Positions 16,021-23,652 of a stretch of 47,085 bases of DNA are shown here, one piece after another. The translations under genes were made by a program, and so were the position numbers. The notes beneath the pieces are model-generated. The model made no database searches, had not been told where the DNA came from, and worked only from the letters and a program-made list of their open reading frames with translations. Origin of the DNA: an uncultured Candidatus Actinomarina sp. (lineage in GTDB: Bacteria; Actinomycetota; Acidimicrobiia; Actinomarinales; Actinomarinaceae); the NCBI GenBank assembly GCA_902593795.1, contig CACJJR010000004.1, positions 1 to 47,085 of the forward strand. Direction: 5' to 3'. Within the stretch, counting starts at the first letter, position 1; every line of letters begins with the position of its first letter.

Positions 16021-16063
16021 AAAGTTAAATTTTAAATAGAAGAATTTCTAATCAAAAATGATT

Positions 16064-16510
16064 TTATTTAATTTTTTCTCTAACTAATTTACTTACAACA
16101 GATCCATCAAGACCATCTGCTTTTGCCATTACAGCACCAATTATTTTACCCATTTGAGACATGTCAACATCTCCCAATTCAGAAAGTACTTCATCTATAA
16201 TTGATGAAACCTCTTCCTCGCTTAATTGCTCTGGCAACCATCCGCTTAGAAAATCTATCTCGAATTGAATCTTATCTGCCATCTCTACGCCTCTGTCACC
16301 AAGTGATTTATATTCTTCAACAGCTTTTGTCATTTTCTTTACATAAGATGATATAACTCCAAGAACTAATTCATCAGTGGCTTCCTCGCCTTTTTCAGAT
16401 TTCTTTTTAGCAATCTCAGTTTGGACTTGTCTAATTGCATCTAATTTAGGCTTATCTTTAGCCTTCATTGCCTCTTTTAAAGCAGTACTTAAATCATCGA
16501 TTAAAGCCAT
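16064..16510 (-). CDS. GatB/YqeY domain protein
   Basis: The protein has 148 residues and is almost entirely the YqeY domain, from MALIDDLSTALKEAMKAKD through the GWLPEQLSEEE segment to the C-terminal helix bundle (GSVVSKLVREKIK). The domain is related to the tail of the GatB amidotransferase subunit, which contacts tRNA. Free-standing YqeY has no firmly assigned function. I place the start at the ATG at 16510 because this matches the family N-terminus. A longer reading to 16660 would run into the glycerophosphodiesterase gene in another frame. It lies 4 bp after that gene and is probably co-transcribed with it. Confidence 0.9.
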   Translation of the reverse strand: MALIDDLSTALKEAMKAKDKPKLDAIRQVQTEIAKKKSEKGEEATDELVLGVISSYVKKMTKAVEEYKSLGDRGVEMADKIQFEIDFLSGWLPEQLSEEEVSSIIDEVLSELGDVDMSQMGKIIGAVMAKADGLDGSVVSKLVREKIK

Positions 16511-16514
16511 AATC

Positions 16515-17171
16515 TCACTTTCTATATAACTGCATTGTATCAGGAATGTCTGTGACAATTCCGTATATTTCCATTTCCATATATCTCTGAAAATCTTTTT
16601 CATCATTAACTGTCCAAAGTACAGTCTTATGTTTTGGTAAATCAAAGTTTCTACTATCAATTAGATTGTGATGTGTCATAAAAAATAAGTTTTCATCATG
16701 AAGAGAAAGTGACCTAGCTTCAAAAAGTTCTTCTTCTTTATCAAAAATTACTCCATAATGACAATTAAATAAATCTTTAAAAGATTGAATAGCTTTCCAA
16801 TTAAATGATGAAACAATATCTTGATCGTTTAAAATTGATAACATTTTTTGAAAAAGTATATCAACTTCTGCATCCTCCAAAGTATCAGTTTTAATTTCAA
16901 AATTAACTTTTCCATCAATCTGGTCCCTAGAAATTAAAACTCTATCCTCCAATGAATCATCTCCAAGAAGTAAATCAAGTTCTGATAGTGTTAAATCCTT
17001 AATTAAATCATCACCAATATTTGGATCATGGAAAAGAATAAGCTGGTTGTCTTTAGTTATACGAATATCAGTTTCTACAAAATCACAGTATTCAAAAGCT
17101 TTGTTAATGCTAGAAAAAGTATTTTCCTGGTAAATACGAGGTAAACCTCTATGGCCAAAAATTTTTCTCAA
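16515..17171 (-). CDS. Glycerophosphodiester phosphodiesterase
   Basis: Hydrolyses glycerophosphodiesters from phospholipid turnover to glycerol 3-phosphate and an alcohol. The 218-residue TIM-barrel protein begins with GHRGL (His7, Arg8), has the metal ligands in VETDIR (Glu33, Asp35) and the second catalytic His in LFHDP (His48). No signal peptide is visible, so it is probably cytoplasmic like UgpQ. The start is a TTG at 17171 with a GGAGG four bases upstream; the upstream ATG reads into a stop after four codons. It is transcribed divergently from whiB1, and the CRP-like palindrome between them could affect both. Confidence 0.9.
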   Translation of the reverse strand: MRKIFGHRGLPRIYQENTFSSINKAFEYCDFVETDIRITKDNQLILFHDPNIGDDLIKDLTLSELDLLLGDDSLEDRVLISRDQIDGKVNFEIKTDTLEDAEVDILFQKMLSILNDQDIVSSFNWKAIQSFKDLFNCHYGVIFDKEEELFEARSLSLHDENLFFMTHHNLIDSRNFDLPKHKTVLWTVNDEKDFQRYMEMEIYGIVTDIPDTMQLYRK

Positions 17172-17216
17172 AATGCCTCCATATAAATTCGAGTTTAGTA
17201 CTATTAAGTAACTAGC

Positions 17217-17234
17217 TTGTGAAATATTTCACAA
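17217..17234. promoter_or_regulatory. Perfect CRP/GlxR-type palindrome upstream of whiB1
   Basis: TTGTGAAATATTTCACAA is an 18-bp perfect palindrome containing TGTGA-N6-TCACA, the consensus of the cAMP receptor protein family, including actinobacterial GlxR and mycobacterial CRP. It ends 3 bp before the whiB1 ribosome binding site and lies in the 82-bp divergent gap. A possible -10 (TACTAT, 17199-17204) would put the site just downstream of the transcription start, suggesting repression. Confidence 0.65.
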
Positions 17235-17253
17235 AGTAAGGAAGTATGTGTAA

Positions 17254-17532
17254 ATGTTAAATATTGATTTTGAACAAGAAGATTGGATGCTCGAAGGAAG
17301 CTGTCTATATTCTGATACAGATTTATTCTTTCCAGTTGGATCTTCCATGAAAGCTATGAAACAAGCGAACGAGGCAAAAGCTATTTGCATGGAATGCCCC
17401 GTAGTAAATGAATGTTTAGATTATGCAATAAGAACCAATCAAGATTCTGGTATTTGGGGTGGTACAGATGAAGAGCAAAGAAAATCAATTAGACGACAAT
17501 TCCGAAAAACTGGTTTAGTAGTTAATTACTAG
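17254..17532 (+). CDS. whiB1: WhiB1-like iron-sulfur transcriptional regulator
   Basis: The protein has 92 residues. The four [4Fe-4S] ligands are Cys17, Cys45, Cys48 and Cys54 (SC, ICMEC, NEC), followed by the GIWGG turn (66-70) and a basic tail (RKSIRRQFRK). The LFFPVG segment and overall length fit WhiB1 of mycobacteria, an essential NO-sensitive protein that binds the principal sigma factor. WhiB proteins are confined to Actinobacteria and their phages, so this gene is a strong taxonomic marker. AAGGAAG lies 9 bases before the ATG. The CRP-like palindrome upstream recalls the known CRP control of whiB1 in Mycobacterium tuberculosis. The end overlaps the convergent DUF3107-like gene by 11 bp. 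Assignment to WhiB is firm; to the WhiB1 subgroup less so. Confidence 0.95.
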   Translation: MLNIDFEQEDWMLEGSCLYSDTDLFFPVGSSMKAMKQANEAKAICMECPVVNECLDYAIRTNQDSGIWGGTDEEQRKSIRRQFRKTGLVVNY

Positions 17533-17758
17533 AAAAACCTGCTCCCCTTTTTCCATCTGTCTCGTCACTAAATTCTATAGCCTGAATTAATGAAGTATTG
17601 ATAGCTATTTCTCCATCTTCATCAGTATGTATATAGAAATCATTTTCTGATGATAATTTTTTTAGTTCTTCTAAAAACTTAGCTTTGTCTTTTATATCAA
17701 CCTCAACTCCAGCGGTTGAACCTACCATGTAAATTTTTGCTTTTATTTTATTTGCCAT
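17522..17758 (-). CDS. DUF3107-like small protein
   Basis: The protein has 78 residues with a beta-rich layout: KAKIYMVGSTAGVEVDI, a short helix, IHTDEDGEIAINTSLIQAIEFSD and a GxGF-like end. This resembles the actinobacterial DUF3107 family, whose members close with a similar RRVGFG motif. The function is unknown. AGGAG lies 6 bases before the ATG. The gene follows prs by 9 bp and is the last of the tatD-to-prs series. Its end overlaps whiB1 on the other strand. Confidence 0.7.
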   Translation of the reverse strand: MANKIKAKIYMVGSTAGVEVDIKDKAKFLEELKKLSSENDFYIHTDEDGEIAINTSLIQAIEFSDETDGKRGAGFSSN

Positions 17759-17767
17759 TTTTTTCTC

Positions 17768-18745
17768 CTATAAAACGTTTTCGCCCATAAATAATGCTGA
17801 GACAGAATCATCTGTAAATATTGATGTTAGTGCATTTGCAATTATTGTAGAAACACTCAAGGTCTCTACATTACCAATTTCTTTTGAATTACCGTTTTGG
17901 GTAAGTGTGTCTGTAACAATTATGTTGTCAATTGGTGCATCTTTCAATTCTTCTATAGAACCATCTGAAAAAATTCCGTGAGTAGCAGCAACGCTTAAGG
18001 ACTTAACACCTTTTTCTTTTATTATTCTTGATGCTGCAGCAATTGTTCTACCTGTATCGATGATGTCATCTAAGATGATCACATGTCTATCTTCAACCTC
18101 TCCGATTACTGTAAATGATTTGACTTCGTTGTGAATTTTTGGATCTCTCTTCTTGTGTACAAAACCAACATAGGCCTCTAAATGTTTAGCAAAAGTTGTA
18201 GCTCTTCCTACACCACCAGCATCAGGAGATATTATAGATATTGGACCATCATATTTTTCTTTAAAATAATCTACAAATAAAGGCATAGCCGTTAAGTGGT
18301 CAAATGGTTGGTCAACAAATCCCTGAATTTGTTGAGTGTGTAAATCAATCGAAACTAATCTATCCACCCCTGCAGCTATAAACATATCTCCAATCAGTCT
18401 CGCTGTAATTGGCTCTCTAGGTAATGCCTTCTTGTCTTGTCTGGAATAAGGGTAGAAAGGGAGGACTGCAGTAATTCTTTTTGCAGAAGCTCTTTTCAGT
18501 GCATCTACTAAAACTAATTGTTCCATAATTGTTTTATTTACATCACCAGAGTGGCTTTGTAAAACAAAACAATCAGCTCCTCTTACACTTTCATTAAGCC
18601 TTATGTAGATTTCACCGCTGGCAAACTCTTTAGACTCTACAGTTGAAAGCTCTGTGCCAAGATTAGATGCAACTTTAGAGGCAAGTTCAACGTTAGAAGA
18701 ACCTGAAAAAAGCAGCATCTTCTTTTTTCCAGCTTGTTCAATCAT
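17768..18745 (-). CDS. prs: Ribose-phosphate pyrophosphokinase
   Basis: Makes PRPP from ribose 5-phosphate and ATP for purine, pyrimidine, histidine and tryptophan synthesis. The protein has 325 residues, the normal length. It shows the flexible-loop and ATP-site motif FYPYSRQDKKALPREPITA (97-115), the metal-binding DLHTQQIQGF (134-143), ISPDAGGVGRA and the PRPP loop VIILDDIIDTGRT (222-234). Its ATG overlaps the glmU stop by 4 bp (ATGA), so the two are translationally coupled, the usual glmU-prs order. An ordinary cytosolic enzyme. Confidence 0.98.
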   Translation of the reverse strand: MIEQAGKKKMLLFSGSSNVELASKVASNLGTELSTVESKEFASGEIYIRLNESVRGADCFVLQSHSGDVNKTIMEQLVLVDALKRASAKRITAVLPFYPYSRQDKKALPREPITARLIGDMFIAAGVDRLVSIDLHTQQIQGFVDQPFDHLTAMPLFVDYFKEKYDGPISIISPDAGGVGRATTFAKHLEAYVGFVHKKRDPKIHNEVKSFTVIGEVEDRHVIILDDIIDTGRTIAAASRIIKEKGVKSLSVAATHGIFSDGSIEELKDAPIDNIIVTDTLTQNGNSKEIGNVETLSVSTIIANALTSIFTDDSVSALFMGENVL

Positions 18746-20103
18746 TTTTTCTTTTTCCTGTCTACATATCCTTCAACATTTTTTTGATTATTTCTTTCAA
18801 TTCCCAAAGCTTTTGAAGGGACATCTTTCGTTATCACGGACCCTGCTCCTATCATTGACTCTTCCCCAATAGTCACTGGTGCTACCAACATAACATCGGA
18901 ACCTATAAAGGCTCCATCTTTAATATCAGTTTTGTGTTTTTCTTTTCCGTCATAATTTACAGTAATTGCACCCGCTGAAAAGTTAACATTCTCACCTAAC
19001 TCAGCATCACCTACATATGCGAGATGCGGTACCTTACTGCCTTTTCCTATCTTAGATTTTTTGGTCTCAGCAAAAGAACCTACTTTGACTCCCTCTCCGA
19101 GTTCAGAGCCAGGTCGAATATGGGCAAAAGGACCAATATTACCGTTTTCGTGGATTGTTGATTGATCGACAACTGAATTTACAACCTTAGAATTTTTCCC
19201 AATGCTTGAATCATTTATTTGGGCATTGGGTCCAATTGTGCAATTTTCATCGATACTTGTGCTTCCAGTTAAGTGTGTATTTGCTAAAACTTTTGTGCCT
19301 GAAGATATAGTTACATCAGCATCAATGTAGGTTGAGGTAGGATCTTGAAAGTAGACACCTTGTTCCATGAAACCTTCAATTAACTTTTTCTGCATTATGT
19401 CTTCAACTTCGTTTAGTTGACTCATAGAATTTATTCCCTTAATTGAATCTTCATCTACTTGTACTATAACGATATCTTGTTTTTGATTATTTGCAATACC
19501 TATTAAATCAGTTAAATAAAATTCCCCTTGAGCATTTTGAGTATTGAGATTGTCAATATTTTCAATTAAAAATTCTGTCTTAAAGCAATAAATACCAGAA
19601 TTTATTTCATTAATTGCTCTTTCATCATCGCTACAATCTTTCTCTTCAACAATTTTTATTTCTTCGTTATTCTTAACTATCCTTCCGTACCCAAATGGGT
19701 CTTCAACAAGAGCAGTTAAAAATCCGACAGGCGCAGATATTGTTTTTACTTCATTTATCAGTAGTTCAATATCTCCATCCTTTATTCCTGGAACATCCCC
19801 GGGAACAACAAGTGTAAACTCTGATTTACTCTTTTTAAAAACTTCGGAGTTAATTACAGTTGATACTGCATGACCAGTACCTAATTGATCTTTTTGTAAT
19901 ATATTTTTGATTGAAGGAGGAAGTGAATCTATTACCAAATCTGCTCCATGACCCACTACTACAAGTTTGTTATCACTAAAAGAAAGAGTTTCCAAAGCAT
20001 GAGAGAGTAGAGACTTACCTAGAACTTTATGCAAAACTTTAGGCAACTCAGAATTCATCCTTGTGCCTTTACCTGCTGCTAAAACTATAACTGAAACACT
20101 CAT
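18742..20103 (-). CDS. glmU: Bifunctional UDP-GlcNAc pyrophosphorylase / glucosamine-1-phosphate acetyltransferase
   Basis: Makes UDP-GlcNAc for peptidoglycan by acetylating glucosamine 1-phosphate and coupling it to UTP. The protein has 453 residues. The N-terminal uridyltransferase has LAAGKGTRMNSELPKVLH (7-24) and the loop around QLGTGHAV. The C-terminal left-handed beta helix has hexapeptide repeats from about residue 250 and the acetyltransferase segment AYVGDAELGENVNFSAGAI. It starts 11 bp downstream of the mature tRNA-Gln 3' end with no Shine-Dalgarno sequence, so tRNA processing probably creates its short leader. The stop is TGA inside the prs start, one of several ordinary TGA stops here. 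Confidence 0.98.
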   Translation of the reverse strand: MSVSVIVLAAGKGTRMNSELPKVLHKVLGKSLLSHALETLSFSDNKLVVVGHGADLVIDSLPPSIKNILQKDQLGTGHAVSTVINSEVFKKSKSEFTLVVPGDVPGIKDGDIELLINEVKTISAPVGFLTALVEDPFGYGRIVKNNEEIKIVEEKDCSDDERAINEINSGIYCFKTEFLIENIDNLNTQNAQGEFYLTDLIGIANNQKQDIVIVQVDEDSIKGINSMSQLNEVEDIMQKKLIEGFMEQGVYFQDPTSTYIDADVTISSGTKVLANTHLTGSTSIDENCTIGPNAQINDSSIGKNSKVVNSVVDQSTIHENGNIGPFAHIRPGSELGEGVKVGSFAETKKSKIGKGSKVPHLAYVGDAELGENVNFSAGAITVNYDGKEKHKTDIKDGAFIGSDVMLVAPVTIGEESMIGAGSVITKDVPSKALGIERNNQKNVEGYVDRKKKK

Positions 20104-20114
20104 TTAAAAAATAC

Positions 20115-20189
20115 TGGCTGGGGGAGAAGGACTCGAACCCTCAACGTTGGGACCAAAACCCAATGTGTTGCCAATTACACCATCCCCCA
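20115..20189 (-). tRNA. tRNA-Gln (anticodon TTG)
   Basis: Read on the minus strand: a 7-bp acceptor stem TGGGGGA/TCCCCCA, a D-arm, the anticodon stem TTGGG/CCCAA around the loop TTTTGGT (anticodon TTG), a T-arm with GGTTCGAGTCC, discriminator G and an encoded CCA. It lies between ispE and glmU on the same strand and is probably part of their transcript. Confidence 0.97.
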
Positions 20190-20206
20190 TTTGTTATAAA
20201 CATATA

Positions 20207-21019
20207 TTAATCATCATTTTGGTACAAACTACAATCAATTTTTTTACTAACTTGAATGAAATTTAATAAATTTTCTTCTATTTTTATTTCTTGAATATTG
20301 TCAATTATTGAAAAAAATGATGAACCACTTCCAGACATAAAGAATCTATTTTGATATTTTTCTTCTAGTGAATCTTTTATAGTCTTTATCTCTGGATAAA
20401 CATTTACAGATGCTGGCCAGAGGTCATTAAAAATTTCTAATTCATTCCAGATATACACGTCGTTTGTAGTTGAACTTAAATTGTCATAAGCGTTAAATAC
20501 ATCTTTAGTACTTAAACCAACTTTTGGCACAGCAACAAGCAAGCTTAAATCCTTATCTATTTCTAAAGGATTTACAATCTCTCCGATTCCTTCAACTTTT
20601 GATGCAACTCCATGAACAAAAAAAGGAACATCACTTCCAACTTCTCTAACTATGTCGATATTCAATGGTAAGTTCAATTGGTAACTGTCACAAAGATAAC
20701 GAATTACAGCTCCAGCATCAGAACTACCACCACCTAGTCCACTGTTATAAGGAATCTTTTTATCCACATTAATATAGAAATTCTTATCAAATTTAGGATT
20801 AGTTTTCCTTAAAAGCTTTAAGGCTTTATGAACGGTGCTTTCAATACCATTTAGACTTTCATCACTATATGTTATTAAATCCTCCGCAGATTCCTTTATC
20901 TCCAATTCATCAAAAATATCTATTGGTATCATAACCGATGATAATTTATGGAAATTATCTTTTTTTTCAGAGAAGACTTTTAAATTTAAATTAATTTTTG
21001 CCGATGTAAGAAGCTTCAT
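20207..21019 (-). CDS. ispE: 4-diphosphocytidyl-2-C-methyl-D-erythritol kinase
   Basis: Phosphorylates CDP-methylerythritol in the MEP route to isoprenoids. The protein has 270 residues and is a GHMP kinase. The N-terminal SAKINLNLKV motif is typical of IspE, the ATP loop PYNSGLGGGSSDAGA spans 90-104, and MSGSGSSFFSI is the C-terminal GHMP motif. The ATG overlaps the ksgA stop (ATGA), and AAGGAG lies 6 bases upstream. The order ksgA-ispE is conserved in Actinobacteria. It implies that this organism makes isoprenoids by the MEP pathway. Confidence 0.96.
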   Translation of the reverse strand: MKLLTSAKINLNLKVFSEKKDNFHKLSSVMIPIDIFDELEIKESAEDLITYSDESLNGIESTVHKALKLLRKTNPKFDKNFYINVDKKIPYNSGLGGGSSDAGAVIRYLCDSYQLNLPLNIDIVREVGSDVPFFVHGVASKVEGIGEIVNPLEIDKDLSLLVAVPKVGLSTKDVFNAYDNLSSTTNDVYIWNELEIFNDLWPASVNVYPEIKTIKDSLEEKYQNRFFMSGSGSSFFSIIDNIQEIKIEENLLNFIQVSKKIDCSLYQNDD

Positions 21020-21807
21020 TGTAACTCCTTAGCAATTTCATAATACATGTCGGGGCTTAGGTCAGCGGCTCGAAGGTTTGGATCAATATTAATTTTTAAA
21101 AGATTATCTTCATTAATAAATGAAATTAAAGAGGTTCTAATTTTTTTTCTTTTTTGTTGAAATGCAATTTTTGAAATCTCAAAAGCTAGAAGTCTAATTT
21201 CTTGATCAAGCAAACTCTCCCTCTGAACTGTTACAACTGCTGAAGTCACTTTTGGCTGAGGTGAAAAACAATTTTTTGAAACTTCAAATTGAATCTTTGT
21301 TTCAGTAAATAGTTGAAATAAAACGGAGAGTGAGCCATAGTCTTTAGTGCTTGGTTTTGCTACCATTCTCTCAGCTACTTCTTTTTGTACCATTACTACA
21401 TATCTGTGGATTACAGGAACTTCAACAATTAACTTAACCAATAATCTTGTTCCAATATTGTATGGTAAATTTGATACAAATATCCACCATGGACCAGTTA
21501 GTGTTTCATAGTCAAACTCCATAGCGTCTTCATTAAATATTTCAATATTAGGAATGCCTGTAAACCTCTCACTTAGTACTTCAGACGCAGCCTTGTCAAT
21601 CTCTACAGCCTTGATTCTGTAATTATCTTTGAGAAGCTCACTTGTTAAAGAACCCGTCCCTGGGCCAACTTCAATTATCGGATCAGCTAATTGCCCTTGA
21701 ACTAATTTTGTAATTTTTCTTGATATATTCGTATCTATTAAAAAATTTTGACCTAGTTTGTATTTTGGTTTTTCATTTAATTTTTCTATCCAAAAATATT
21801 CACTCAT
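21016..21807 (-). CDS. rsmA: 16S rRNA dimethyladenosine transferase
   Basis: RsmA (KsgA) dimethylates the two adjacent adenines near the 3' end of 16S rRNA, a late step in small-subunit assembly. The protein has 263 residues. It has KLGQNFLID at the start, the SAM motif IIEVGPGTGSLTSELL, and NLPYNIGTRLL as the NxPY catalytic motif. The C-terminal helical domain is present but short. Its start overlaps the tatD stop by 8 bp, and its TGA stop overlaps the ispE start. Confidence 0.97.
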   Translation of the reverse strand: MSEYFWIEKLNEKPKYKLGQNFLIDTNISRKITKLVQGQLADPIIEVGPGTGSLTSELLKDNYRIKAVEIDKAASEVLSERFTGIPNIEIFNEDAMEFDYETLTGPWWIFVSNLPYNIGTRLLVKLIVEVPVIHRYVVMVQKEVAERMVAKPSTKDYGSLSVLFQLFTETKIQFEVSKNCFSPQPKVTSAVVTVQRESLLDQEIRLLAFEISKIAFQQKRKKIRTSLISFINEDNLLKINIDPNLRAADLSPDMYYEIAKELQ

Positions 21808-22570
21808 TGTTTTCTCTATTCATAACTTTATTGGTATTCGTAATTGTAATTTTTGAAAGTTCATTTGGAGTAAGATCTATTAATTCTGCAACCTTTGCAC
21901 CTGTATATTTAATATAAGTTGGATTATTTCTTTTACCTTTAAAAGGTTGGGGAGCTAAATAAGGAACATCTGTTTCTAAAAGTAATTTATCAGTAGGAAT
22001 TTTCGTAACTGCAGCCTGTAGATCATGAGCTGTATCATAAGTAATTATTCCTGAAATAGAAAAGTACACACCTAACTCAACAAACTTTTTAGTCCATTTA
22101 TTACCTCCTGTCCAAGAATGAAGAATGATTGGATTATTTAAATTTCTATTGCTCAATATATCAAATACATCTGAAAAACTATCTCTACAGTGAATAATTA
22201 GTGGTTTGTTTAAATCTTCTGCAATATTTATATGAAATTCAAAGTTTTTAATCTGATTTTCTTTTGATGAGAGATTTCTGTAGTAATCAAGTCCTGTCTC
22301 GCCAATCAGGTCTGAATCTTGCATGAGGGACAACAATTCTTGCTTTACATCTTCTAATCCGTCTGCTTCATGCGGGTGGAGTCCAGCTGACCAATAGGAT
22401 TTACTTGGGTAAGCAAGTGAAAAGTCTCTTGCTTTTATTGATGACTCTATATCTATTCCAGGAATTATAAAATATTCTAAATTTGATATGTCATTTTCAT
22501 TTATCTCATCACCCATTAGCTGTAAATGACAGTGGGTATCAACCCATTTTATATCCTCTAAAGTTTCCAT
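21800..22570 (-). CDS. tatD: TatD-family metal-dependent hydrolase
   Basis: Members are metal-dependent nucleases of the amidohydrolase fold. The protein has 256 residues from the ATG at 22570; a GTG at 22579 would add three. It starts with VDTHCHL (first metal site), then GETGLDYYR, PLIIHCRDS, HSWTGG and LLLETDVPYLAPQ, all expected TatD metal-site motifs. A TATAGT box ends 10 bases before the ATG, so the transcript may have almost no leader. It heads the series ksgA-ispE-tRNA-Gln-glmU-prs and is divergent from the AbrB-like gene across about 39 bp. Confidence 0.94.
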   Translation of the reverse strand: METLEDIKWVDTHCHLQLMGDEINENDISNLEYFIIPGIDIESSIKARDFSLAYPSKSYWSAGLHPHEADGLEDVKQELLSLMQDSDLIGETGLDYYRNLSSKENQIKNFEFHINIAEDLNKPLIIHCRDSFSDVFDILSNRNLNNPIILHSWTGGNKWTKKFVELGVYFSISGIITYDTAHDLQAAVTKIPTDKLLLETDVPYLAPQPFKGKRNNPTYIKYTGAKVAELIDLTPNELSKITITNTNKVMNRENNE

Positions 22571-22609
22571 TTTATTCACTACTATATAAGAATAGGATTA
22601 AATAAATTT

Positions 22610-22849
22610 ATGGGTAAAGGCAACTTAAGTAAAATTGACAATTTGGGCCGTGTCGTAATACCAAAATCTATTAGAAAAGCTTTAAATATTGAACATAATG
22701 ATGAGATTTCAATGTATGTTGATGGTGAAAGTCTAGTTATAAACAAAGGATATAGAGTATGTACATTATGTGGCTCTAAGGTAATTAAACATCAAATTGG
22801 CGCAAAATTTTTATGTGATAAATGTGTCAAAAATATTAAAGATCTTTAA
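22610..22849 (+). CDS. AbrB/SpoVT-type regulator with C-terminal zinc ribbon
   Basis: The protein has 79 residues. The N-terminal half is an AbrB swapped-hairpin DNA-binding domain (IDNLGRVVIPKSIRKAL, 9-25; DEISMYVDGESLVINKGY, 31-48). The C-terminal part has CTLC (Cys51, Cys54) and CDKC (Cys69, Cys72), a compact zinc-ribbon-like site. This arrangement resembles AbrB-family transition regulators of clostridia and bacilli more than typical actinobacterial regulators. Targets are unknown. It is divergent from tatD and overlaps the 3' end of rsmI by 14 bp. Confidence 0.88.
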   Translation: MGKGNLSKIDNLGRVVIPKSIRKALNIEHNDEISMYVDGESLVINKGYRVCTLCGSKVIKHQIGAKFLCDKCVKNIKDL

Positions 22850-23648
22850 CTCTCTCATACAAATCATTTACTGACATATTTGTTACCACAGACAGCGCTT
22901 TAGCTAATTCTCGTTTTGGTACATTTTGTTTGAGCAATATATTTATTGCTTTATCTACATCTAAATCAATATTGTTATTATTTTTTGTTGGTCCAACAAC
23001 AATTGTTATCTCACCTTTAATATTTTCTGAAATTTGATTTTTTAAAGTCTCTGCAGTGCCTCTATAAATAGTTTCAAATTTTTTTGTAAGTTCTCGACAA
23101 ATAACTAGTTCTGATTCAAGCCCCTCTTTTTCAAAGTAATCTAAATCCTTTAAAAGTCTCTTTGGAGAAGTAAAACAAACAGTTGGAATTTCTGAATTAA
23201 ATAATTTAACTAAAAATTCTGACTTTTCTTTTCCTGCTTTGGGTATAAATCCCAAAAACTGAAATTCTTTAATTTCAAATCCTGAGAGAGTTAAGGCCGT
23301 AATGACACTTGACGGTCCTGGAATAGAGACGATTTCAAATCCCTTTGAAACTAAATACCGTATTAATTCACTACCTGGATCAGAAATTAATGGTGTGCCT
23401 GCATCAGAGATCATTGCCACATCTTTATCTTTGATAAGAGCATCCTCTATTTCACTTATCTTATCTAGCTCATTACCAATAAAATAAGATTTGAGAGGAG
23501 TCGAGATTGAAAAATGATCGATTAATTTTCTTGCTCTCCTAGTATCTTCACAATAAATAACATCTACAGACTGTAAAGTTTTTATAACCCGTTCCGAAAT
23601 ATCTTCTAAATTTCCAATTGGTGTTGGACATATATAGAAAGTACTCAT
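22836..23648 (-). CDS. rsmI: 16S rRNA 2'-O-ribose C1402 methyltransferase
   Basis: Methylates the ribose of C1402 in the ribosomal P site. The protein has 270 residues and is a tetrapyrrole-methylase-fold SAM enzyme. It has CPTPIGNLEDIS at the start, YCEDTRRARKLIDHF, and the GTPLISDPGSELIR and SIPGPSSVITALTLSGF segments that define RsmI. The C-terminal helical domain is present. It overlaps the end of the AbrB-like gene on the other strand and lies 4 bp after the lipoprotein stop, so the two minus-strand genes may share a transcript. Confidence 0.97.
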   Translation of the reverse strand: MSTFYICPTPIGNLEDISERVIKTLQSVDVIYCEDTRRARKLIDHFSISTPLKSYFIGNELDKISEIEDALIKDKDVAMISDAGTPLISDPGSELIRYLVSKGFEIVSIPGPSSVITALTLSGFEIKEFQFLGFIPKAGKEKSEFLVKLFNSEIPTVCFTSPKRLLKDLDYFEKEGLESELVICRELTKKFETIYRGTAETLKNQISENIKGEITIVVGPTKNNNNIDLDVDKAINILLKQNVPKRELAKALSVVTNMSVNDLYERVKDL

Positions 23649-23652
23649 TATT

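Noticed and set aside
16511-16660. N-terminal extension of the YqeY-like protein by 50 residues
   Set aside because: The extension overlaps the glycerophosphodiesterase gene in another frame and has no counterpart in the family.
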